Of a stretch of DNA of 64,000 bases, positions 36,910-44,376 are shown piece by piece. Below the pieces are notes generated by a model. The model was not told the origin of the DNA, did no database searches, and saw only the letters and a list, made by a program, of their open reading frames with translations. Positions within the stretch are counted from its first letter, which is position 1; every line of letters begins with the position of its first letter. Origin of the DNA: Paenibacillus glycanilyticus. Lineage in GTDB: Bacteria; Bacillota; Bacilli; Paenibacillales; Paenibacillaceae. The translations under genes were made by a program, and so were the position numbers. The DNA lies in contig NZ_JAMBNP010000007.1 of the NCBI RefSeq assembly GCF_023715145.1, positions 62,001 through 126,000 of the forward strand, written 5' to 3'.

Positions 36910-37344
36910 TTGATCACGCTGAAAAACATAAACGCTGACAATTGGTATGCCTGCACGCTCCTTGAAGCAGCAGAGGAGCAGAAAAAGCTGTTCCCCGCAC
37001 CTGCCGTATTCTGGCTGGCCGAGGCTGCTTATTGCGAAATGAATGCCTGCGCCTTATATGCCGGCGAAGAGATTGTGGGATTTGCTGTCTATGCCATCGA
37101 TCCCGAGGACGGAAACTACTGGATTATGGCCTTTATGATCGACCATCGTCAGCAAGGCAAAGGGTACGGACGTTTCGGCATGCTGGCTGTTGTGGAGCAT
37201 ATTCGAGAGCAGCATGGCTGCAAGGTTATCCTATTAGGACATCGCCCCAATAATGATCGGGCTGCACGTTTATATGCTTCCTTGGGTTTCAAGGAAGTCG
37301 ACCGTACGGAATACGAGGTTATCCGTCAGCTCTCTCTAGCATAA
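36910..37344 (+). CDS. GNAT acetyltransferase, BltD/PaiA-like (possible polyamine acetyltransferase)
   Basis: A 144-residue GNAT. NINADNWYACTLLEAAEEQKK at the start and DPEDGNYWIMAFMIDHRQQGKGYG resemble the B. subtilis spermine/spermidine acetyltransferase BltD, so polyamine acetylation is a reasonable guess. QGKGYG is the acetyl-CoA loop, and NDRAARLYASLGFKEV is the C-terminal motif. The start is TTG at 36910 with GAGGAGGTG about 11 bases upstream; no in-frame ATG is near. Confidence 0.83.
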   Translation: MITLKNINADNWYACTLLEAAEEQKKLFPAPAVFWLAEAAYCEMNACALYAGEEIVGFAVYAIDPEDGNYWIMAFMIDHRQQGKGYGRFGMLAVVEHIREQHGCKVILLGHRPNNDRAARLYASLGFKEVDRTEYEVIRQLSLA

Positions 37345-37394
37345 ACGATAGAAGGGCCAGCCCTCCCGCAAGAGGTGCCGGCCCTTCTATCGTT
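37344..37394. terminator. Shared hairpin between two convergent GNAT genes
   Basis: A perfect 15-bp stem, AACGATAGAAGGGCC with its complement, overlapping both gene ends. There is little T tract on either side. Confidence 0.55.
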
Positions 37395-37851
37395 ACAGCC
37401 GCTTCTCATAACAGAGGCTGGATTCACAATCCGCATACTCGCCGAAGCGTTCAATTGCGTAATAGTTATGCTTCCTATAGAAAGCAAGAGCTTCAGGCTG
37501 AGGAGCCCCCGCTTCCAAACGGATAAGCGAAAAGCCCGCTCCCGTCGCCCGGTCTTCCAGCTCACTTAGCATACCGGCAGCAATTCCATGTCTTCGGTAT
37601 GCTGGGTCTACATAGAACCGTTTCAACTCTACAAATTCACGGCCGTGGGGACGAATGCCGCCGCAGCCGGCCGGAACTCCGTCGATATAAGCGACGATAA
37701 AGATCATTTCTATCACTTTCGGATCCGTAAAGTCTACGGTAAACACTTCATCGGGATTGGAATACCGCTGAGCCAGATCCTCGTCTAACCTCCGGATTAA
37801 TTCACGCAAATCTGCGTTGTCATGCGCTACCTGGACAATCGTCCTTTCCAT
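37393..37851 (-). CDS. GNAT-family N-acetyltransferase
   Basis: A 152-residue GNAT with VELKRFYVDPAYRRHGIAAGMLSELE (acetyl-CoA loop RRHGIA) and LEAGAPQPEALAFYRKHNYY. The acceptor is unknown; the sequence resembles general amino-group acetyltransferases of Bacillales. AGAGGAG lies before the ATG. It is monocistronic, convergent with the BltD-like gene. Confidence 0.86.
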   Translation of the reverse strand: MERTIVQVAHDNADLRELIRRLDEDLAQRYSNPDEVFTVDFTDPKVIEMIFIVAYIDGVPAGCGGIRPHGREFVELKRFYVDPAYRRHGIAAGMLSELEDRATGAGFSLIRLEAGAPQPEALAFYRKHNYYAIERFGEYADCESSLCYEKRL

Positions 37852-37929
37852 ATGATCTCCTCTTCCTCTGTCTTATCGCTTCAGCTATTTTTGACATTAT
37901 ATCTCGACTGTCTAATAGGAAACAACCCG

Positions 37930-37958
37930 AAAAAACAGGAGCCTCGGCGAGACTCCTG
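37930..37958 (-). terminator. Terminator of the copper amine oxidase gene
   Basis: CAGGAGtCTCG pairs with CGAGgCTCCTG, followed by TTTTTT on the minus strand. Confidence 0.85.
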
Positions 37959-37968
37959 CACTGCTGTA

Positions 37969-40266
37969 TTACTTTTTACCGTTCAAATCTAGCGTTGGCG
38001 TCTGATCGAAGAAGTTCCATGGCTTCAGCATTGTATACACCCATTCGGTTGGCATGATTGGCCATTCTTCCGCACGCGCTACATGGGTGGTACCGGTCGT
38101 CATCCAGACTACGTTGTCTGTATTCACGATGGGTTCATTATCCGACGTGAACAATCCGAGCCCCGTATCCGTCTTCGCGCGGTTCGGATACTTGCCTTCC
38201 GGATAACGCTCATTCTCGTAGTAGCGCGTTACCCACAGCTGCTTATCCATAAAGTTAACGCGGTTGAACAGCCATTCGTCTTTGCTGAAGTTCGCCCCTT
38301 TGGCAATGGGATGCGTACCTCCGGCATACGGGATGATTTGATAGGAGACCGGGTTGCCTACTTTATTCTCTTTATTCGTGTTGGTGACCAGACGTATGGT
38401 TGACGCGTCAAACTTCTGAGCCGCCTCCTGCTCCGTCCCGACAATGCGCGTCTCGGTCTGCATGGTGCTCTCGCGGGGACCGCCGGCAGTGTTGTCCGCC
38501 ACAACCGGGTTAACCTCCATTAGAGAGTTCTGCTCCCCGTCCACATCCATATCCAAACGGAAGTTGTAAATATGCTGATGCGTCGTCCCCACGATATTGT
38601 GGTCAATCAGCGTGCCGTACTTTGTATCTTCAGCTGCCGTATCGTCATGCATCGTGCTGGATTCTACGCCTTTAACTGCCTCAATCCCGGTTGCTCCGGC
38701 GTTAATGCCGATCGTGCCGTTTTGCGCGAACACCCAGTCGAAAATATAATCGTAGTTGCCAACGGTGCTGATCCAGCGGACGACAAGCTCGCGTCTCTCG
38801 GCGCTGACGTTATCCTGTCCCATCTCCTGATGCTTGTATTCCGGACCCGCATAACGCTCGAAGATCGCCATCGCGTTCGGAATATTCGTCGCCGCGCCCG
38901 TGTAATCCGCAATTGTCGCGTCCAGGAGGACGGCATTATCCGGTACATCCTTGCCCCGGGCAAGCGTAGAGGTCAATGTCCCCATGCCATATTCGCCGGA
39001 ATCGAGATAAGCCTTGAAATACCAGCCGACATCCGGATCGCCATACGGCACGATCATGCCGCCAAGCGAGCCTTCGTACATAATCTTGCGCTTAGTGCCT
39101 TTGTCGTTATACGTTACCGTCGAGAGAATTGGGCCTACGCGGGAATCCAGACGAAGATGGAAGTCCCAGTTCTGCCAATGAATCGTATTTCCCGTAATGG
39201 TATAGTTCTTGCCTTCCGGCTCCGTAATCTCAAGGGGCTTCGACGGCGCTGCGGCCGTCATATTGCTGCCGTCATACGGAGTGGCCTTCATCGGAATCGG
39301 CACAACGCCGGCGTCCTCAATCTTAATAACCTTCTTCTGTTCCAGGTCAACCACCGCTACCAGATTCTCGATCGGATGCGCCCAATAGTTGCCGTCCCCC
39401 GTGTTAAGATAAGCGACTACCTTAAGCAGGCGTTTGTCCTGCTGCAGCTCGTCCTTGCCGTCGAAATAACCAACCGTCAGCGGAGTGGAGACCACCTGCT
39501 TCACGTCATTAATGCCGCGTTTCTTCAGAGCAGCCGCATATTCCGGGCTTTGCTCGATGGCCGACTGGACCGTGCCGAAATCATCGATCAGAACCATGCC
39601 ATGAGCGCCTTCAATCGGCTGCCACGCGGTTACTTTTTTGGTTACCAGATCAACGGTTCCCTCAATGACATGCTTGCCGTCCAAAATAACAACAGCAGCC
39701 GAGCGGTGAGCCGATACATCGGTACCGTTAAGCGCAAACTTCCATACCTGATCCTTCGGCGGTGCTTTCAGCGTAATTTCGGTAAAGCGGTAGTTGTCTC
39801 CGAATTTCCCTTCCGCCTTCAGAATATTCACGGCTGCTGCAATCTCGTCGGAGGTGAGCGGATTAAGCGGATTCGCCTTTTTCTCGACCTGGAACGTCTG
39901 GTCAAGACCGGATTGGAACACCTCGCTAATAAAATGATGGGACACGTAAGCCATGTTCTTCTTCATAATAACCGGCGCTTCCATCTCCAGACGCTGGCCG
40001 TTCACCAAGGCGATATTCGAATTTGGCTTTACTTTGACCAGGGTGCTGTTCTTCGTAATGGCAATGGTGCCCGCAAAGCCGTCCCATTTGACCGTCGCCC
40101 CAAACTCCTCCAGTGTGGTGCGAAGCGGGACAAATTCTTCGGTGCCTCCATGCGCCGATACCGTTGGTGCCGATAACGGAGCAATTGCACCGCTGCCTAA
40201 TGCAACCGTTAATGCCGTGCCAAGTACGGCTGATTTTTTCGCGAGCGAACCTTTTAGTCTCTTCAT
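37969..40266 (-). CDS. Secreted copper (TPQ) amine oxidase with N-terminal stalk domain
   Basis: A 765-residue exported enzyme oxidising primary amines to aldehydes with release of ammonia and hydrogen peroxide. It has a signal peptide (KKSAVLGTALTVALGSG, cleavage near SAHG), a Cu_amine_oxidN1-type domain (about 45-125), a central region, then the catalytic domain. Key residues are visible: base Asp422 in DSGEYGMG, TPQ precursor Tyr505 in NYDY, copper ligands His563 and His565 (HQH) and His728 (THVAR). The Asp-Tyr spacing agrees with Arthrobacter oxidase. The start at 40266 has GGGAGG nine bases away. A divergent AraC regulator suggests amine-induced expression. Confidence 0.93.
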   Translation of the reverse strand: MKRLKGSLAKKSAVLGTALTVALGSGAIAPLSAPTVSAHGGTEEFVPLRTTLEEFGATVKWDGFAGTIAITKNSTLVKVKPNSNIALVNGQRLEMEAPVIMKKNMAYVSHHFISEVFQSGLDQTFQVEKKANPLNPLTSDEIAAAVNILKAEGKFGDNYRFTEITLKAPPKDQVWKFALNGTDVSAHRSAAVVILDGKHVIEGTVDLVTKKVTAWQPIEGAHGMVLIDDFGTVQSAIEQSPEYAAALKKRGINDVKQVVSTPLTVGYFDGKDELQQDKRLLKVVAYLNTGDGNYWAHPIENLVAVVDLEQKKVIKIEDAGVVPIPMKATPYDGSNMTAAAPSKPLEITEPEGKNYTITGNTIHWQNWDFHLRLDSRVGPILSTVTYNDKGTKRKIMYEGSLGGMIVPYGDPDVGWYFKAYLDSGEYGMGTLTSTLARGKDVPDNAVLLDATIADYTGAATNIPNAMAIFERYAGPEYKHQEMGQDNVSAERRELVVRWISTVGNYDYIFDWVFAQNGTIGINAGATGIEAVKGVESSTMHDDTAAEDTKYGTLIDHNIVGTTHQHIYNFRLDMDVDGEQNSLMEVNPVVADNTAGGPRESTMQTETRIVGTEQEAAQKFDASTIRLVTNTNKENKVGNPVSYQIIPYAGGTHPIAKGANFSKDEWLFNRVNFMDKQLWVTRYYENERYPEGKYPNRAKTDTGLGLFTSDNEPIVNTDNVVWMTTGTTHVARAEEWPIMPTEWVYTMLKPWNFFDQTPTLDLNGKK

Positions 40267-40308
40267 CTTTGTGTGCCTCCCCATTCTCTTTGCTTGATGT
40301 TAATTTAC

Positions 40309-40364
40309 CTGACACAAAAGAATAGGGATTGTAAAAAACGGAACTGGCCTGAAATTCGTGTCAG
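40309..40364. promoter_or_regulatory. Inverted repeat in the amine oxidase/AraC divergent region
   Basis: CTGACAC (40309-40315) and GTGTCAG (40358-40364), 42 bases apart, flank the likely amine oxidase promoter. Possible regulator half-sites; not demonstrated. Confidence 0.3.
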
Positions 40365-40384
40365 AAAATATAACTTAAATTCAT

Positions 40385-40414
40385 TGACGAAAGAGCAAAG
40401 CCTTTGCTATTGTT
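40385..40414 (+). promoter_or_regulatory. Possible promoter of the AraC gene next to the amine oxidase
   Basis: TTGACG (40385-40390), 18-base spacer, TATTGT (40409-40414). Confidence 0.45.
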
Positions 40415-40447
40415 GTACGCATATCAGGCTTGCGGGAGGAACGGACA

Positions 40448-41242
40448 ATGATGGCGGAGGAACTCATTAGCGGCATTCAATACGGCTTTGAATGGGAGAC
40501 AACAGGTTACATAGAGCGGAAAATCTTTTATAACGGGCAGCCCGTCATCTATTATCAATTCACGACCGATGCTTCCGAGCGGATGATTCGCGTCGTGCCG
40601 GACGGTTGTGTCGACCTTCTCTTCTGCTGCGATCCCGCGCAGCCTACCGCCAGAGTATGCGGCACCGTGCTGCAGGGCAAGGAGCTTTTTTTCAAGCCGA
40701 ATACCGTTTATTTCGGAGTAAGACTGTCTGCCAGACTTAGTCTGCTGCTGCCGGATCTGCCTTTAAAGGAAGTCATTGAGGTTCAAGCCCCGTTCGAGGA
40801 GTCTCTGACGAAATACAAAGACATGGGCACCCTGATTGCGGAGCGTCCCCGCTTCTCCGATCGGATCGCCTGCTTCGAGAAATCCTGCATGCCGATTCTG
40901 GCAGGCGATGTCCGCTCCATTCAGATCATTGATTACTGCCTCACGTCGATGCAGCGTTCGAACGGCAGCGTTACGATTCGGGACCTCGCCGAGGATACCG
41001 GTTACTCCGAGCGATATATCCGCACGAAATTCGAGCAGTCCCTCGGCATTTCCCCCAAGCTGTACAACCGCATTATCCGGTTCCAACGCGCTCTTAGCGG
41101 CATCGTAAGAGGCGCTTCTTCCTTGACGGACGTAGCCATGGAGGGCGGATATTTCGACCAGTCCCATTTCATGAAGGAGTTCAAATCCTTCAGTCAGCTG
41201 ACTCCGATTCAACTGCGAAAGCACCGGAACACAACCTCCTAA
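40448..41242 (+). CDS. AraC-family regulator (DUF6597-type N-terminus)
   Basis: A 264-residue regulator with an N-terminal sensor typical of DUF6597 (MIRVVPDGCVDLLFCCD and YFGVRLSARLSLLLPDLPLKEV) and a C-terminal double HTH (IRDLAEDTGYSERYIRTKFEQSLG and LTDVAMEGGYFDQSHFMKEFKS). A TTG further upstream is in frame, but GGGAGG is eight bases before the ATG at 40448. It is back to back with the copper amine oxidase, which it probably controls. Confidence 0.9.
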   Translation: MMAEELISGIQYGFEWETTGYIERKIFYNGQPVIYYQFTTDASERMIRVVPDGCVDLLFCCDPAQPTARVCGTVLQGKELFFKPNTVYFGVRLSARLSLLLPDLPLKEVIEVQAPFEESLTKYKDMGTLIAERPRFSDRIACFEKSCMPILAGDVRSIQIIDYCLTSMQRSNGSVTIRDLAEDTGYSERYIRTKFEQSLGISPKLYNRIIRFQRALSGIVRGASSLTDVAMEGGYFDQSHFMKEFKSFSQLTPIQLRKHRNTTS

Positions 41243-41347
41243 TCCTCTAGTAAATTCGACACAAATCAACAAAAGTTCATCCCTATTCTCGAATAATCCG
41301 ATATAATGTTCATAGTATTTCACTTCTCTTAAGGGAGGAGATTATCT

Positions 41348-42154
41348 ATGAATGCAGATATTCTCGCGCGCAATAATGTGAAGGTGTTCGGCCATGGCAA
41401 GCAGCCTATCGTGTTTGCGCACGGTTTTGGCTGCGACCAGGATATGTGGCGCCACATGGTTCCCTACTTCGAACAAGATTATCGGATTGTTCTATTCGAC
41501 TACGTCGGCTCAGGCGCTTCCCAAATTAACTATTACAGCTCCGACAAATATAACAGCTTGAACGGCTATGCCGAGGATGTGCTCGATGTTATGGAATCGC
41601 TCCAGATGGAGGATGCCATATTCGTCGGCCATTCGGTCAGCGGCATGATTGGCATGCTTGCTTCGATAAGGGAATCTAAATATTTTCGGCGGATTGTTAT
41701 GCTTGGAGCTTCTCCCCGTTACGTTAATGATCTTCCAAGCTATTACGGAGGCTTTGACCGCAACGAAATTGACGAACTGCTGCAGATGATGCAGATGAAC
41801 TTTATCGGCTGGGCAAGCTACCTTGCTCCTATCGCGATGCAAAATCAGGACCGCGGAGAATTGTCTGCCGAGCTGGAGAAGAGCTTCTGCTCCAGAGATC
41901 CGCATATCGCCAGGCAGTTCGCCGAGGTAACGTTCTTGTCCGACTGCCGGTCCGAGCTGAACGCTGCAACTACCCCGACGCTTATTCTGCAATGTACGGA
42001 TGACAGCATCTCGCCTCCGGAGGTTGGGGATTACTTGCACGCGCAGCTCAAGAACAGCACGCTTCGGCATATGAAGGCAACTGGCCATTATCCGCATCTC
42101 AGTCATCCGGAAGAAACAACGCAATGCATTAAGGACTATCTGACCATCTCCTAA
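41348..42154 (+). CDS. rsbQ: RsbQ-type alpha/beta hydrolase
   Basis: A 268-residue hydrolase whose catalytic triad falls at exactly the positions known for B. subtilis RsbQ: Ser96 in GHSVSGM, Asp219 in CTDDS and His247 in GHYPHLS. HGFGCDQDMWRHM gives the oxyanion loop. RsbQ enzymes produce or process a small hydrophobic molecule that is sensed by the PAS domain of a partner, which in B. subtilis is the phosphatase RsbP. Here the next gene, 25 bases on, encodes a PAS-GGDEF protein. GGGAGGAG precedes the ATG, and a TATAAT lies at 41302-41307. Confidence 0.93.
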   Translation: MNADILARNNVKVFGHGKQPIVFAHGFGCDQDMWRHMVPYFEQDYRIVLFDYVGSGASQINYYSSDKYNSLNGYAEDVLDVMESLQMEDAIFVGHSVSGMIGMLASIRESKYFRRIVMLGASPRYVNDLPSYYGGFDRNEIDELLQMMQMNFIGWASYLAPIAMQNQDRGELSAELEKSFCSRDPHIARQFAEVTFLSDCRSELNAATTPTLILQCTDDSISPPEVGDYLHAQLKNSTLRHMKATGHYPHLSHPEETTQCIKDYLTIS

Positions 42155-42179
42155 TAAAACGAAGAAAGGCAGCATTTGA

Positions 42180-43157
42180 ATGGATATCCTGTTAAACGAG
42201 GCACCTTGCGGTTATTTCTCCATAACGGACAAGGGACTAATTCATACGGTTAATCAGACATTGTTAACGATGCTGGGTTATGACCGTGAGGAATTGCTTG
42301 AGCGGCATATTGAGTCCGCGATGTCCTTGGCGAATAGAATGTTTTTCCATACCTATTTCTATCCCTATATCCAGCTTTACGGCCAAGTGAACGAGATGTA
42401 TCTCACTTTCCGGACCAAAGACGGCAAGGATCTGCCCGTTTTGTTAAATGGGATCCGGCGCATCCGTGACGGCAATGCGGTGATCGACTGCGTTGCTCTC
42501 GAGATGCGGAAGCGGATTGAGCATGAGAAGGATATTATGAAGACTAAGCAGCAGCTGGAGGCTTTGTATCAGGAGACGAACGAAGCCAATCACAGGCTGG
42601 AGCTGCTGCATGCCAGGTACGAGAAAAAGCAGCAGGAGCTGCTTGAACTAAACGTTAGGCTTGAGACTCTCGCCTCGACCGATCCATTAACGGGCCTGCG
42701 GAACCGCCGATTTTTCCAGGAACAGCTGGAGAAGTATACGGCATTATCGGAGCAGTCGGGAGCAGCATTGTCGCTTTGCATTATCGATATTGACCGTTTC
42801 AAAAGCATTAACGATACCTATGGCCACCCCGTCGGCGACCTAGTCCTGACCCGGCTTGCCCAATTGCTGCAGGAACAGTCTGCCGGCAATACGGTTGTCG
42901 CCCGCTTTGGCGGCGAGGAATTTGTTATTTTACTGCCGGGGCTGAATCAGGGGCAAGCGCTGGCTGCGGCGGAACGGTACCGGTCGGCCACGGAGACTAC
43001 TCCGCTCGGGGACTTGAGGATCACCGTCAGTATTGGCGCAGCAACGTTCCGTGCAGGAGAAAGCGGGCTGTCGCTTCTGCAGCAGGCCGACCAAGCGCTT
43101 TATCTCTCGAAAAATAACGGCAGGAACCGGGTTACCCATTATAACGCCGGCGTATAG
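42180..43157 (+). CDS. PAS-GGDEF diguanylate cyclase, RsbQ-coupled
   Basis: A 325-residue cytoplasmic protein: PAS domain (about 1-115, starting MDILLNEAPCGYFSITDKG), coiled coil (about 118-160) and a GGDEF domain from STDPLTGLRNRRFF to the end. The active-site motif is GGEEF at 244-248, so it should make cyclic di-GMP. The RxxD inhibitory site normally five residues before this motif is missing, so product inhibition at the I-site is unlikely. It is the second gene of an operon with rsbQ and probably converts the RsbQ-linked signal into c-di-GMP. AGAAAGG precedes the ATG. Confidence 0.93.
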   Translation: MDILLNEAPCGYFSITDKGLIHTVNQTLLTMLGYDREELLERHIESAMSLANRMFFHTYFYPYIQLYGQVNEMYLTFRTKDGKDLPVLLNGIRRIRDGNAVIDCVALEMRKRIEHEKDIMKTKQQLEALYQETNEANHRLELLHARYEKKQQELLELNVRLETLASTDPLTGLRNRRFFQEQLEKYTALSEQSGAALSLCIIDIDRFKSINDTYGHPVGDLVLTRLAQLLQEQSAGNTVVARFGGEEFVILLPGLNQGQALAAAERYRSATETTPLGDLRITVSIGAATFRAGESGLSLLQQADQALYLSKNNGRNRVTHYNAGV

Positions 43158-43158
43158 C

Positions 43159-43202
43159 AAAGCAGTCCCAAGCCTGTTGGCTGGAGACTGCTTCTTTTGT
43201 TT
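43159..43202 (+). terminator. Terminator of the rsbQ/diguanylate cyclase operon
   Basis: AGCAGTC pairs with GACTGCT with an inner AGCC/GGCT stem, followed by TCTTTTGTTT. Confidence 0.65.
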
Positions 43203-43238
43203 GGGTTGCCGGCCGGCAGCCCAAGGGCACTCGGCTGC

Positions 43239-43887
43239 CCTAACGATGCGAGGCATCGTTAAGGTCGTAAATAGCTGCTTTTTTATGAGCTTAACGATGC
43301 GCGGCATCGTTAAGCAGTCTGTATATGCTCGCTTTTGGCCACTTTGGCGCCTTTTTGCTCGATCTTAACGATGCGCGGCATCGTTAAGGTCACTAACTAG
43401 CTACTTATTTATGAGCTTAACAATGTACAGCATCGTTAAGCAGTCTGTATATGCTCGCTTTTGGCCACTTTGGCACCTTTTGCTCGACCTTAACGATGTA
43501 CGGCATCGTTAAGGTCGCTAACTAGCTGCTTTTTTTTGAGCTTAACGATGCGCGGCATCGTTAAACAACCTGAATATGCTAGCGTCTGGCCACTTTGGCG
43601 ACTTTTGCTTGCTCTTAACGATGCTGGGCATCGTTAAGGTCGCTAACCAACTGCTTTTTATCAGCTTGACGATGTACAGCATCGTTAAGCAGTCTGAGTA
43701 TGCTCGCTTTCCGCCATTTTGGCGTCTATTGTTCGACCTTAACGATGTACGGCATCGTTAAGGTCGCTAACTAGCTACTTATTTATCTGCTTAACGATGT
43801 GCGGCATCGTTAAGCAGTCTGCATATGCTTGCTTTAGGCCATTTTATCGCCTTTTGCTCGACCTTAACGATGCGCGGCATCGTTAAG
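43239..43887. repeat. Array of 11 palindromes in two alternating classes (125-bp period)
   Basis: Eleven copies of CTTAACGATG-N(4)-GCATCGTTAAG start at 43239, 43290, 43364, 43416, 43489, 43541, 43614, 43665, 43738, 43790 and 43863. Spacing alternates between about 52 and 73 bases, giving a 125-bp higher-order unit repeated five times. Short spacers (about 27 bases, GTCGCTAACTAGCTGC-like) and long spacers (about 48 bases, CAGTCTGTATATGCTCGC-like) are each conserved. Odd copies extend their arms with CGAC/GTCG and even copies with G/C, so each class keeps its own pairing. No gene or terminator explains it. Confidence 0.9.
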
Positions 43888-43901
43888 CAAGAACCGGACC
43901 A

Positions 43902-44171
43902 TCAGCGATGGAACGGTTCTTCATCTATAGGGCTTCTTTTAAACAATAGACCATAGAGGAACAATGCCATTAAGATCAGTGCAGCAGAGACTAGAAGGAT
44001 ATACACGGTAACAGAATGAATGTACTCCCTGTGAAAAATAACAATCTGCAAGGCAGATATCATACTTAAGCCAACATTTTCCCGATTGTACTTGGTTAGT
44101 CTATATCGGAAAATCCGATAGAGAAGTATAACAAAAATGGAACCTAGAATAACTATTCCGAAATAAATCAC
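43902..44171 (-). CDS. Small two-helix membrane protein next to the palindrome array
   Basis: An 89-residue protein with two hydrophobic helices (IYFGIVILGSIFVILLYRIF and VYILLVSAALILMALFLYG) joined by a basic loop, ending in a short acidic tail. I do not recognise the family. The start is GTG at 44171 with a textbook AGGAGG eight bases upstream, which supports a real gene. It is transcribed toward the palindrome array, whose last copy begins 15 bases after its stop codon and may act as its 3' end. Confidence 0.65.
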   Translation of the reverse strand: MIYFGIVILGSIFVILLYRIFRYRLTKYNRENVGLSMISALQIVIFHREYIHSVTVYILLVSAALILMALFLYGLLFKRSPIDEEPFHR

Positions 44172-44204
44172 TACGCCGGCCTCCTGATACTTGTTAGTTT
44201 CCAG

Positions 44205-44232
44205 TTGTATCCAAATAGTACCATGCTATAAT
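44205..44232 (+). promoter_or_regulatory. Sigma-A promoter of the MFS exporter gene
   Basis: TTGTAT (44205-44210), 16-base spacer, perfect TATAAT (44227-44232). The leader then holds TAACGATG (44265-44272) and ATCGTTA (44323-44329), the same half-sites as in the array. Confidence 0.6.
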
Positions 44233-44376
44233 GAATCTGGCTATGCATTATGCTGCTTGTTCCCTAACGATGACAAAGACAAGGACTCCTTAAAGCTTTA
44301 CATCAGCAAAAATACAGGTAAAATCGTTAAGACCGAGCCTTAAAACTAATACGCTTGCCCGAAAGGAACCGTCATC

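Noticed and set aside
38572..40176. 534-codon plus-strand open frame
   Set aside because: It is antisense to the copper amine oxidase, whose catalytic residues are all identifiable. No ribosome binding site or motif supports the opposite frame.
43033..43761. Plus-strand frames through the palindrome array encoding LTMRGIVK-type peptides
   Set aside because: The 125-bp period is not a multiple of three, so the frame breaks each unit. There is no convincing start or ribosome binding site, and the peptides just reflect the repeat.
43239..43887. CRISPR array
   Set aside because: The repeats are fully palindromic, spacing alternates between two values, and the spacers are themselves repeated rather than unique. 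No cas genes are nearby.
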